Shown here piece after piece: positions 1 to 7,316 of a DNA stretch of 13,335 bases (the first letter of the stretch is position 1; each line of letters starts with the position of its first letter). Source of the DNA: Burkholderiales bacterium (GTDB lineage Bacteria > Pseudomonadota > Gammaproteobacteria > Burkholderiales > CAIKXV01). A program made the translations under genes and the position numbers. The stretch lies in contig JACMMK010000308.1 in NCBI GenBank assembly GCA_014379045.1, positions 1 to 13,335 of the forward strand, in the 5' to 3' direction. Under the pieces are notes generated by a model, which was given only the letters and a program-made list of their open reading frames with translations, was not told where the DNA came from and made no database searches.

Positions 1-1169
1 ACATCATCGCCAAGGCGATGGACAAGGTCGGCACGGAAGGCGTGATCACCGGCGAAGACGGCAAATCGCTCGAAAACGAGCTCGACATCGTCGAGGGGAT
101 GCAGTTCGATCGCGGCTACCTGTCGCCTTACTTCATCAACACCGCCGAGAAACAGCAGGCGGTGCTCGAGAACCCCTACATTCTTCTGCACGACAAGAAG
201 ATCTCCAACATCCGTGACCTGCTGCCGATCCTCGAGCAGGTAGCGAAAGCCGGACGTCCGCTGCTGATCATCGCCGAGGAAGTCGAAGGCGAGGCGCTCG
301 CGACCCTGGTCGTCAACAACATCCGTGGCATCCTGAAGACCTGCGGCGTCAAGGCCCCGGGCTTCGGTGACCGCCGTAAGGCCATGCTCGAAGACATCGC
401 CATCCTCACCGGCGGTACCGTGATCGCCGAGGAAGTCGGTCTGAAACTCGAGAATGCGACGCTGGCCGACCTCGGGCAGGCGAAGCGGATCGAAGTCGGC
501 AAGGAAGAGACGACGATCATCGACGGCAACGCCGAGAAAACCAACATCGAGTCGCGTATCAAGCAGATTCGGGCGCAGATCGAAGAAGCGACCAGCGACT
601 ACGATAAAGAGAAACTGCAGGAACGCGTCGCGAAACTGGCCGGTGGTGTGGCCGTCGTGCGTGTCGGTGCCGCGACCGAAGTCGAGATGAAAGAGAAGAA
701 AGCCCGTGTCGAAGACGCGCTGCACGCGACCCGTGCCGCCGTCGAAGAAGGCATCGTGGCGGGCGGTGGCGTCGCGCTGATTCGTGCCCGGTCGAACCTG
801 GGCAAACTCAAGGGCGACAACCTCGACCAGGACGCCGGAATCAAGATTGTCCTGCGCGCGCTCGAGGAACCGATGCGACAGATCGCGTCCAACGCCGGTG
901 ACGAGGCGTCCGTGGTGGTCAACAAGGTCACCGAAGGCAAGGGTAACTACGGCTACAACGCGGCGACCGGCGTGTACGGCGACATGGTCGAGATGGGTGT
1001 GCTCGATCCGACCAAAGTGGCCCGCGTCGCCTTGCAGAATGCGGCATCGGTTGCTGCGCTGATCCTCACCACCGACGCGATGGTTGCCGAGGCGGCGAAG
1101 GAAGAGTCACATGCAGGCCACGGTCATGGCGGTGGCGGCATGGGCGGCATGGGCGGGATGGATATGTAA
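1..1169 (+). CDS. groL: Chaperonin GroEL (Hsp60), 5'-truncated by window edge
   Basis: This is the 60 kDa chaperonin subunit, which forms the double heptameric ring that folds cytosolic proteins with GroES and ATP. The reading frame is open from base 3, and 388 residues are visible of a usual ~547, so the start lies outside the window. Visible landmarks are the intermediate/apical stretch with VEGMQFDRGYLSPYFIN, the apical segment KAPGFGDRRKAML, the EDALHATRAAVEEG segment carrying the ATPase aspartate (Asp398 in E. coli numbering), the AAVEEGIVAGGG chaperonin signature, and a GGM-rich flexible C-terminus ending MGGMDM, preceded by HAGHGHGG. The wording is betaproteobacterial. One oddity is VITGEDG where most GroELs have VITVEDG or VITVEEG. 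A strong terminator follows at 1215-1245. groES would be expected upstream, out of view. The identification is essentially certain; the symbol groL is the current name for groEL. Confidence 0.98.
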   Translation, partial: IIAKAMDKVGTEGVITGEDGKSLENELDIVEGMQFDRGYLSPYFINTAEKQQAVLENPYILLHDKKISNIRDLLPILEQVAKAGRPLLIIAEEVEGEALATLVVNNIRGILKTCGVKAPGFGDRRKAMLEDIAILTGGTVIAEEVGLKLENATLADLGQAKRIEVGKEETTIIDGNAEKTNIESRIKQIRAQIEEATSDYDKEKLQERVAKLAGGVAVVRVGAATEVEMKEKKARVEDALHATRAAVEEGIVAGGGVALIRARSNLGKLKGDNLDQDAGIKIVLRALEEPMRQIASNAGDEASVVVNKVTEGKGNYGYNAATGVYGDMVEMGVLDPTKVARVALQNAASVAALILTTDAMVAEAAKEESHAGHGHGGGGMGGMGGMDM

Positions 1170-1214
1170 TTCGGCTTCCCGGCCGGCGGCGAATCTGCCG
1201 CGTCTCGCAACAAG

Positions 1215-1245
1215 AAAAAGCCCCGCTTCGTGCGGGGCTTTTTTT
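1215..1245 (+). terminator. Rho-independent terminator after groEL, probably bidirectional
   Basis: An inverted repeat AGCCCCGC / GCGGGGCT (1219-1226 and 1232-1239) closes on a TTCGT loop. It is flanked by an A tract on the left and seven or more T on the right, so the stem extends through A-T pairs. It lies 45 bases after the groEL stop. The A tract on the left gives a U tract on the opposite strand, so it can also stop transcripts of the minus-strand acetyltransferase gene ending at 1342. Confidence 0.93.
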
Positions 1246-1341
1246 CGCGCGCGGAGTGCCACACACCTATCATTGGGGGGCCAGGCGACGCGCCATTGTG
1301 CAGACACCGGATCGAGCGCAGACGGCCGCACCGCCCGTTCA

Positions 1342-1779
1342 TCAGCGCCGGATCACGTAGCGCACGAACGCATCGCGCTTCACGAACTTGTCGTACAACC
1401 CGCGTGCACGGTAGTTGTCTTCGCGCGTCATCCAGTAGATACGCGACCATTTCTCGCTCGACATCATCGACCGCAGGTGCGCGATCAGCGCTTCGCCGAC
1501 GCCCCGTGCACGTCCAGCCGGCTCCACGTACAGATCCTCGAGGTAGCACACCGGGTCGACTTCCCAGGTGTTCGCATGCACGATGTAGTGGCACAGGCCG
1601 ATGACGGTGCCGTCTTCCTCGGCTACCAGCGCATGGATCGTCGAATCGGCCTCGAACAGGCGTGCCCAGGTTGTCGCGGTGGTCTCCTCACTCAGCGCGA
1701 CCTCGTAGAAAGATTGGTAGGCGGCCCATAGGGCGCGCCAGGCGGGCAGGTCGTCGCGGTGCACGGGACGGATGTTCAT
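1342..1779 (-). CDS. GNAT-family N-acetyltransferase
   Basis: A 145-residue single-domain protein of the Gcn5-related acetyltransferase superfamily, which transfers an acetyl group from acetyl-CoA to an amine; the substrate cannot be read. It opens with the usual MNIRPVHRDDLPAW beta1/alpha1 pattern. A central strand YLEDLYVEP (about 79-87) leads into the acetyl-CoA loop GRARGVGEAL (89-98), equivalent to the R/Q-x-x-G-x-G/A motif. The late NYRARGLYDKF segment (122-132) matches the typical alpha4 N..A..LY signature. Length fits the family. The ATG start has AGGA about eight bases upstream. It is convergent with groEL and shares its terminator. It is separated by 196 bases from the next minus-strand gene, so it may be the tail of that transcript or have its own promoter; no clear promoter was found. 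Confidence 0.9.
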   Translation of the reverse strand: MNIRPVHRDDLPAWRALWAAYQSFYEVALSEETTATTWARLFEADSTIHALVAEEDGTVIGLCHYIVHANTWEVDPVCYLEDLYVEPAGRARGVGEALIAHLRSMMSSEKWSRIYWMTREDNYRARGLYDKFVKRDAFVRYVIRR

Positions 1780-1975
1780 TGGCTCGATCCTGTTGCAAGG
1801 TTCACGGTCGCGAACGGTATCACTGGCCGAGGCTCGCGCACAGCCGACTGGCGCGTCGGGTTGGCGTCGCGACCCGGCGCGAACAGCAGCCAGCGTAGGC
1901 CGCGTGATTCAAGGCTTACCGTTTGCCGAGAAACGACCGGGGCGCGTTTCAGCCGCGTCACGTGTCGCCATGCGC

Positions 1976-2878
1976 TCAGGCTGAGCGAAGCTCCGCCTGC
2001 GCCTGCGCCCGCCGCAGCAGCGCATGCAGTTGCTCGGTGGCGACTCCGTGCAACACGAGTCGGAACCCGGCACGCAGTGTGGAGAGCGGCACCAGCGGAT
2101 GTTTGTTGTTGACCAGCAGCAGTTGCTCGCGCATGCCGAGAATCGTCGCGCAGTACACGCCGATCGTCTCATCGAGCTGCAGCGAGTTGGCCGCGCGCCA
2201 GAAGTCGTTGTCGGTGAGGAACAATTGGTAGGCGGGGGTGAACAGCTCGATCGCGGTCTGCAGGTCGAGCACATTGGTCCACCGTGCCGGCATGTCGTCG
2301 AGGCGTAGCGGACACGCGTAGAGCCCGCTGAAATCGACCTCGTCGCGGAAGGTGAGCGGCCGGCCCTCGGCAGCGAGCGCCCGGTTCAGGTTGATCACGA
2401 AATTGAACAAGTTGAGGTCGTGCTTGACGAACAGATGATCACGCAGGTCATCGATCGTCGCGGGATTGAGCGGGCGCAACGGCACCTGCACGCCGCTGTT
2501 GCGCGCGATGAAGTCGAGGATCCCCGAACCCAGCCAGAAGTGCCGCAGGATCAGCCAGTTCGCCTCGGGCCGCACGAAGCGCTTGAGCCCTGCCACGAGG
2601 AACCTGTGCAGCAATGCAGAAGATGTGAATCGACGCGGCAGGATAATCTTCAGCACCTGGATCAAGGCCACGCAACCGCGCGCGAGAGGCCGCACCACCG
2701 GCAACAGGAACTGGCGCGAACGCGAACACGAGTCGCTCAACCACGCGCACTTCACCTCGTCGGGCAGCGGCGTGCTGTGATCGAGATAGAGCGCGAGCCA
2801 CGGGCTGGGATCGTCCGGATCGTGGGGCTCGGACAGGAACGCCGGCGGCGACGTGCGCGAGGGGCCGGGTGGGCTCAT
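1976..2878 (-). CDS. Conserved-looking protein of unknown family, last gene of the 7944-1976 cluster
   Basis: I do not recognise the family of this 300-residue protein. The start ATG overlaps the stop of the ketosynthase fusion gene as ATGA, which supports translational coupling and a shared job. The N-terminus is Pro/Ser-rich and probably disordered (about 1-30). A hydrophobic and basic stretch around 57-85 (FLLPVVRPLARG...VLKIILPRRF) could be a membrane-associated amphipathic helix, but I see no signal peptide or clear transmembrane bundle. The remainder looks helical and globular, with paired motifs such as NWLILRHFWLGSGILDFIAR (127-146), KHDLNLFNFVINLNRAL (172-188) and a C-terminal MREQLLLVNNKHPLVPLS. 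No catalytic signature is obvious. Ordinary codon use and coupling argue that it is a real gene. It could be a partner or scaffold of the fused ketosynthase/oxygenase; that is inference. Confidence 0.82.
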   Translation of the reverse strand: MSPPGPSRTSPPAFLSEPHDPDDPSPWLALYLDHSTPLPDEVKCAWLSDSCSRSRQFLLPVVRPLARGCVALIQVLKIILPRRFTSSALLHRFLVAGLKRFVRPEANWLILRHFWLGSGILDFIARNSGVQVPLRPLNPATIDDLRDHLFVKHDLNLFNFVINLNRALAAEGRPLTFRDEVDFSGLYACPLRLDDMPARWTNVLDLQTAIELFTPAYQLFLTDNDFWRAANSLQLDETIGVYCATILGMREQLLLVNNKHPLVPLSTLRAGFRLVLHGVATEQLHALLRRAQAQAELRSA

Positions 2879-4848
2879 TCGATCGCCGTCATCTGCATCA
2901 GGTAGAGCTGCGCCGTTTCGCGCGCCGTGTGCACGATGTCGTGCGTGTAGACCGCATCGATCGCAATCGTCGCTGCGACCGCGTCGAGCCAGCGCTGCAG
3001 GTGGCGCACGTCGTTCTCGCCGTGATAATGCAGGAAGCGCAGTGCGCCGGCGGGGAGTGCGAGCTGCGCGCGGATCAACGGCAACAACGCAGGCACGATC
3101 CGGTTGCCGGTGCCCTCGATCACGTAGATCGAACCGAGCAGCCCGAGCGCGTCGGTTCGGGCTGCACGCGCGTGCAGGTAGGCGTTCAGCGCTTCACCCC
3201 CCGCGTTGCGACGCAGGCGATCGATGTCGTCGACGCGGCCCCCGGCCAGCCGGTAGTCGTCGAACAGGATCCGGAAGTCGAACTGTTCTTCGCCCGCGTG
3301 ACGTTCGATTGTCGTCGCGATGGTCGCAAAGCGTGGGCTCAGGTTCGCCACCGCCTCACGCATCCAGAGCGAGCCTTCGCGCACCTGGGGAATCCAGCAC
3401 GCCATCCAGCGCAGGTAGTCGTCTTGCACGAAGCGACGTTCGACGATGCGCCGCACGAGCGGGGTGCGCCAGAACTGCGAGCGGTAGTCGTGCCACACCG
3501 CTGCGAGGTCGCGCAGCAACTGCGCGAGCACGGGGTCGGCGATCGCGGCTGCATCGTGCGGCGGTGGCGGTAACGCATCGGCGTCGGCGCGGGCATCGAC
3601 TTCGGCGTCCGGCGCGGGACGCGTGAGCTCGGCTTGCGACGCCACACGACCGACCGGGTGCGCGTCATCCGTCGAGGCCCGTCGACTGTCCACCGGCTGC
3701 GGATCGACCACCTCCAGCAGCGCGAAGGCGACGGTGAAGCGTCCCGACTCCGGCACGAACAGCAGCACCTTATCCCCAGGTTGCACCGATCGTTCGCGCA
3801 GGAAATCGTGCAGCATGATCAGGATCGATGCGCAGCCGGTGTTTCCGCGCCACGCGAGGTTGCTGTACCAGCGCTCGGCCGGGATCGTCAGGCGCGCCCG
3901 GTCGAGGCAGTCGGCGACGACGGGTGCGAAGCGTTGCGACGAGTAATGGCAGAGGAAGTGGTCGACCTGATCGGAATGGACCCATTGCTGTTCGACCAAG
4001 CGCACGTACTCGTGTATCGCGAGATCGAACAGTTGCGGCAGCAGCCGGATGTTCTGACGCAGCAGCAGCGCACCGGCGGCATCGGCATCGCTGAAGCTCG
4101 GATAGTCGAGCCAGCCCTGACTCGGATCAGCGTGGGTGCCCAGCTGCATGCACACCGGATAGTCGCCGCTGAACGAGCGCTGATGCACCCAGTGCAGGCG
4201 CAGCGCCGGAACACCGCTTTGCCCGCCGCCGATGACGTTATCCGGGCGATCGCTCAAACGCAGCGCGCCTGCGCCATCGGACAGCATCCAGCGCAGGAAG
4301 TGCGCATCGAAGTCGGTGCGGTAGCCCACCGGTGCGAACCGGGATCGCTTGAACAGACGCGAAGGCAACTCGGCGGCGATCACCAGTGCATGCGCGTGCT
4401 CGCCGTGTTCGACCGCGAGGGCAGCGTGGTGCAGCGCAGTCATGCTGGCCGCGCACACGCCGTGAAAACTCGCCGTCGTCAGCGGGGGGGCGCCGAGTTC
4501 GCCCTGCACCATGTTGGCGAGTCCGGGGAGCACGAGGTCGCCGCCCGACGAGGCCGTGCACAGCAGCGACACACCGTCGAAGTCGGGCGCTGCACCGGCA
4601 CGGGCGCTGCCGAGGCAATCGCGTGCGGCCGCTGCCGCCATAGCGGCGGCGGACATCAGAGTACGACCCTCTTCGTCGATCGCGTAGTGGCGCGTGCGGA
4701 TGCCGTTGTCGGCCAGGATGCGCCGCTTCATCGACGCCGAAGTGCGGTCGAGCGGGGCGATGAAGCGGTCGATCGCTTCGTTGTCGACGGGCGTACCCGG
4801 CAGGCATGCCCCGGTGGCGGTCACGTAGACCTGATCGAAGGTGCGCAT
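2875..4848 (-). CDS. KAS III-like ketosynthase fused to a heme-oxygenase-like (TenA/UndA-type) domain
   Basis: A 657-residue two-domain protein. Residues ~1-382 are a thiolase-fold 3-oxoacyl-ACP synthase III-like condensing enzyme, with nucleophile Cys132 in FHGVCAASMTAL, His301 in LCHYSSQ and Asn336 in WRGNTGCAS, so the full Cys-His-Asn triad is present. A Pro/Ala/Asp-rich linker (~383-435) leads to a helical domain (~436-657) resembling iron-containing redox enzymes of the heme-oxygenase-like superfamily. Candidate metal ligands are His517, Glu520/521, Glu578 in YVIEG, and His609, Asp613, His616 in HGENDVRH. The usual EEGH histidine appears as EEQF, so metal binding is not certain. The ATG at 4848 gives the natural beginning MRTFDQVYVTATG; GTG codons at 4854 or 4863 would overlap the hydroxylase stop. 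No Shine-Dalgarno is obvious, so coupling is likely. The inferred role is joining an acyl thioester with an oxidative step; substrates are unknown. Confidence 0.88.
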   Translation of the reverse strand: MRTFDQVYVTATGACLPGTPVDNEAIDRFIAPLDRTSASMKRRILADNGIRTRHYAIDEEGRTLMSAAAMAAAAARDCLGSARAGAAPDFDGVSLLCTASSGGDLVLPGLANMVQGELGAPPLTTASFHGVCAASMTALHHAALAVEHGEHAHALVIAAELPSRLFKRSRFAPVGYRTDFDAHFLRWMLSDGAGALRLSDRPDNVIGGGQSGVPALRLHWVHQRSFSGDYPVCMQLGTHADPSQGWLDYPSFSDADAAGALLLRQNIRLLPQLFDLAIHEYVRLVEQQWVHSDQVDHFLCHYSSQRFAPVVADCLDRARLTIPAERWYSNLAWRGNTGCASILIMLHDFLRERSVQPGDKVLLFVPESGRFTVAFALLEVVDPQPVDSRRASTDDAHPVGRVASQAELTRPAPDAEVDARADADALPPPPHDAAAIADPVLAQLLRDLAAVWHDYRSQFWRTPLVRRIVERRFVQDDYLRWMACWIPQVREGSLWMREAVANLSPRFATIATTIERHAGEEQFDFRILFDDYRLAGGRVDDIDRLRRNAGGEALNAYLHARAARTDALGLLGSIYVIEGTGNRIVPALLPLIRAQLALPAGALRFLHYHGENDVRHLQRWLDAVAATIAIDAVYTHDIVHTARETAQLYLMQMTAIE

Positions 4849-4859
4849 CGACACGGCAC

Positions 4860-5612
4860 TCACGACTGCAGCCCCGATGCCGCCTCGGGTCGCAGGTCGG
4901 TGGTGCGGGTGCGCAGCAGCGTGTCGAACCACGGCAGCATGAAGCCGTAGTTGCCGTGGAAACGGGCGTGGTGCATCTGATGACGCCGCGAGAATGTCGA
5001 CAGCTGCCCGATGCGGCGCGCCGGGAACAGGTCGTAGTTGGAATGCCCGATCGTGTTGATCAGCAGACTGTAGACCGGCAGGAACAAGAGCGCCTCGACA
5101 CTGAAGTTCCATGCGAGCATCGCGAGCGGCATTACGCTCCCCAGCAGTGCCGCTTCGACCGGGCTGAAGCTGTAGGTCGCGAACGGCGTCACCACCCCCG
5201 AGCGATGGTGCCGCAGGTGAAACCGTTCGAACAGCGCGCGACGGTGCAACAACCAGTGGCACGCGTAGAAGTGCGCATCGTTCCACAGCACGAGCACGCC
5301 CGCCTCGATGACGATGCGCGCGAGCGAGGCGTCGGTGTCGACGCGAAGCCACCCGTGGCGCAGCCCCCACCAGACGGTCAGCGATCCGATGCCGAAAATT
5401 GCGACGGTCATCATCGACCCGCCGATTTCGGCAGCCCTCTGGTGCGAACGAAGCCGACGCGTGTCGAGCACGCGGCCCAGGTGCACGGCCGGGAACACGA
5501 CGCGGGTGGCGAGCAGGCACAGCAGCGCGAACGCCCAATACAGGAAGAAGAAGTACGCCGCGACCAGCGCGGCGAACTCGGCCGCACTGCGCGGCGCGGC
5601 TAACCAGTCCAT
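4860..5612 (-). CDS. Membrane fatty acid hydroxylase / sterol desaturase family protein
   Basis: A 250-residue integral membrane enzyme of the fatty acid hydroxylase superfamily, which uses a histidine-bound di-iron centre and O2 to hydroxylate or desaturate lipid chains. The histidine clusters are visible: HFYACHWLLH (His114, His119, His123), HLRHH (132-136), His190 in TIGHSNYD, and HQMHH (211-215). Hydrophobic segments at about 12-36, 62-84, 98-112, 152-172 and 174-188 fit a four-to-five-span protein with the His clusters on the cytoplasmic face. Length is typical of bacterial members. The ATG at 5612 (MDWLAAP) was chosen because upstream sequence in frame is Arg-rich and unlike the family. 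It starts 43 bases after the decarboxylase-like gene and ends just before the ketosynthase fusion. A lipid or acyl intermediate is the natural substrate guess, but it is not shown by sequence. Confidence 0.92.
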   Translation of the reverse strand: MDWLAAPRSAAEFAALVAAYFFFLYWAFALLCLLATRVVFPAVHLGRVLDTRRLRSHQRAAEIGGSMMTVAIFGIGSLTVWWGLRHGWLRVDTDASLARIVIEAGVLVLWNDAHFYACHWLLHRRALFERFHLRHHRSGVVTPFATYSFSPVEAALLGSVMPLAMLAWNFSVEALLFLPVYSLLINTIGHSNYDLFPARRIGQLSTFSRRHQMHHARFHGNYGFMLPWFDTLLRTRTTDLRPEAASGLQS

Positions 5613-5655
5613 CGTGCGTCGCGATCCGGCGCGAGGTTGCCCTGCGCGCGCGCGC

Positions 5656-6651
5656 TCAGCACGCGGGCAGTTCCGCCATGCCGTCGGCGAAGAATTCGAG
5701 CAGCGAGAGCGCACGCGGGATCAGCCCCTGCGCATGCGCCCAGCCGATCTGCGCTTCCAGCGTGCGCTGGTTGGTGCCGGTGCCGGGGCCGATCCCATAA
5801 GGCCAGAAGTCCCGTCCCATCACGTCGCGCGTATGCGCGAGGTGCGCCGGCGCCCACGGCAGCATGACCCGGGGCGCCTGTTCGATCTCGAGCTCCGCCA
5901 GCGCGAGGTCGCGCGCACTGGCGAAGGCGGCGACGAGCCGGGGACCGAGCGACGGAAACTGCGCAAGCAGCGAGCGCCGCACCACCATCACGTGCATGAT
6001 CGGAAAGATGCCGGTGTCGGACCAGTAGCGCTGCTCTTCGGCCTGGTAGTGCGGGAACATTCGCGCGACGCCCTCACCGTCGAAGGTGCGCGGCGGGGAA
6101 TACGCGCACAGCGCGTCGAGCCCGCCGTCGCGCAGCAGATCGGCCAGCAACCTGTCGCCCGCCGATTCGATCGACCAGCCGGGGCCGAGCGTGGGCACGC
6201 CGATCGTCTCGCGCTCGCGCCGGTCGATGTCGCCGACGACCCACTGCACCTTCGACAGGTCGACGCCGTAGTAGTCGGACCAGATGCCGCGCACGACCAA
6301 CGACACCGTGTTGGTGAACTCGCGCGTGCCGACGCGCCGGCCCTCGAGATCTTTCGGCGTGCGGATGCCCGCATCGGTGCGCACGAACATCGCATGATGG
6401 CGGAAGCAGCGTGTCGGAAAGATCGGCAGCGCGACGTACGGCGATGCGCCGCGGGCGATCGCGATCAGGTAGTTGCAGAACGACAGCTCGGTGATGTCGA
6501 ACTCGGCGGTCTCGAACGCGCGCGCGAACAGGCTCTCGAGTTCGCCCGAGGTCCATGCGATGTCGAAGTCGTCGACCTGCACACGCCGATCGAGCAGTGC
6601 ACGGGTGCGGTCGAACAGACCGACCGCACCCGTGAGTCGTGGGGCAGTCAA
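5656..6651 (-). CDS. 4,5-dihydroxyphthalate decarboxylase-family protein (ABC-binding-protein fold), cytosolic
   Basis: A 331-residue protein with the wording of the 4,5-dihydroxyphthalate decarboxylase (Pht5) family, a periplasmic-binding-protein fold also auto-annotated as an ABC transporter substrate-binding protein. Family hallmarks are the start GLFDRTRALLDRRV, FDITELSFCNYL (51-62), PYVALPIFPTRCFRH (71-85), RTPKDLEGRRVG (97-108), the late WPYG (283-286) and TLEAQIGWAHAQGL (297-310). There is no signal peptide or lipobox, so it should be cytosolic and more likely an enzyme than a transporter component. The start is inferred as TTG at 6651, overlapping the preceding stop as TTGA; no ATG or GTG sits at the right place, and this gives the family's usual length. 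The exact reaction is unknown; a decarboxylase or aromatic-acid-like substrate is a guess from the family. It lies between the hydratase and hydroxylase genes. Confidence 0.85.
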   Translation of the reverse strand: MTAPRLTGAVGLFDRTRALLDRRVQVDDFDIAWTSGELESLFARAFETAEFDITELSFCNYLIAIARGASPYVALPIFPTRCFRHHAMFVRTDAGIRTPKDLEGRRVGTREFTNTVSLVVRGIWSDYYGVDLSKVQWVVGDIDRRERETIGVPTLGPGWSIESAGDRLLADLLRDGGLDALCAYSPPRTFDGEGVARMFPHYQAEEQRYWSDTGIFPIMHVMVVRRSLLAQFPSLGPRLVAAFASARDLALAELEIEQAPRVMLPWAPAHLAHTRDVMGRDFWPYGIGPGTGTNQRTLEAQIGWAHAQGLIPRALSLLEFFADGMAELPAC

Positions 6652-7316
6652 CGCTGGACCGGCGACAGCACGGTCACCCCGACCATGCTGTCGCGGGTGA
6701 CCAGCGCAGCGAGTTCGGGCTCGGACAGGCCGTCGCTCCCGGCGGGGCGCATCGGCAGCACCAGATAGCGCAGGTCGGCGGTCGAATCGTGCACCCGCAC
6801 CGCGACCGCGTCGTCGATCACGGTACCGAACTCGCGCAGCACGGCGCGCGGGTCGCGCACCAGGCGCGAGCGATACGCGCGGCTCTTGTACCACGCAGGC
6901 GGCATGCCGAGCAGCATCCGCGGGTAGCATGAGCACAGCGTGCAGACGACGACATTGTGCGTATCCGGCGTGTTCTCGACGACGGTCAGCGTCACGTCGA
7001 AGACGTTCATGTCGAACCCGAGCGATTCGCACGCTGCGGTCGCGTCCCGCATCAGGAGTGCCTTGAACGCGGGATCGACCCAGGCGCGTGCGACCACCCG
7101 GGCACCGCCTTCCGGCGTGCGACTGTCATAGTTCTCGACCGTGCGCCGCACTTCGTCGGCGGTGAGCACCCCCTTTTCGATCAGCAACTCGCGCACCGCG
7201 ATCTCGAGCTTGCGGAAGTAGGTCAGCGTGTCGTCGTGGTCGCGCTGCGGCGCGTGCGGGTCCAAACCCGCCGGCGGCTCGCCGTGGGCATGCGGATGGT
7301 CGTGTCCGATGTGCAT
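6648..7316 (-). CDS. Nitrile hydratase alpha subunit / thiocyanate hydrolase gamma subunit family, cobalt type
   Basis: The 222-residue catalytic metal-binding subunit of the nitrile hydratase family, which hydrates nitriles to amides; the same fold in thiocyanate hydrolase gamma yields carbonyl sulfide and ammonia. The claw motif VCTLCSCYPR is intact, with Cys125, Cys128, Ser129 and Cys130; Thr126 rather than Ser marks the cobalt type. It is followed by LGMPPAWYKSRAYRSRLVRDPR and LREFG, all typical. Residues 1-27 form a His-rich tail (His at 2, 5, 7, 9, 11, 21, 27) ahead of the normal family start, possibly holding cobalt. Its ATG directly abuts the stop of the beta C-half gene, and its stop overlaps the TTG of the next gene. 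No cobalt transporter or dedicated activator gene is seen beside it. Nitrile versus thiocyanate as substrate cannot be decided here. Confidence 0.93.
   Translation of the reverse strand: MHIGHDHPHAHGEPPAGLDPHAPQRDHDDTLTYFRKLEIAVRELLIEKGVLTADEVRRTVENYDSRTPEGGARVVARAWVDPAFKALLMRDATAACESLGFDMNVFDVTLTVVENTPDTHNVVVCTLCSCYPRMLLGMPPAWYKSRAYRSRLVRDPRAVLREFGTVIDDAVAVRVHDSTADLRYLVLPMRPAGSDGLSEPELAALVTRDSMVGVTVLSPVQR

Noticed and set aside
1780..1975. Possible small genes or a promoter in the gap between the acetyltransferase and the unknown gene
   Set aside because: Only short frames without ribosome sites or domain wording were seen, and no -35/-10 pair with acceptable match and spacing was found on either strand.
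1973..1985. Short inverted repeat GCTCA/TGAGC at the end of the unknown gene as a terminator
   Set aside because: Five pairs with a three-base loop, overlapping the stop codon and without a T tract, is too weak to call.
3634..4950. A 438-codon open frame on the plus strand opposite the ketosynthase gene
   Set aside because: It is antisense to a gene with clear family motifs, its translation is rich in Arg, Gln and His with no recognisable domain, and such long shadow frames are common in GC-rich DNA.
5308..6768. A 486-codon open frame on the plus strand opposite the hydroxylase and Pht5-like genes
   Set aside because: It spans two real genes and their junction and encodes a low-complexity Arg-rich sequence; it is a codon-bias shadow.
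6652..7032. N-terminal extension of the Pht5-like gene back to an ATG at 7032
   Set aside because: The extension would run out of frame through the catalytic motif region of the hydratase alpha gene and has no similarity to the family; the TTG at 6651 gives normal length.
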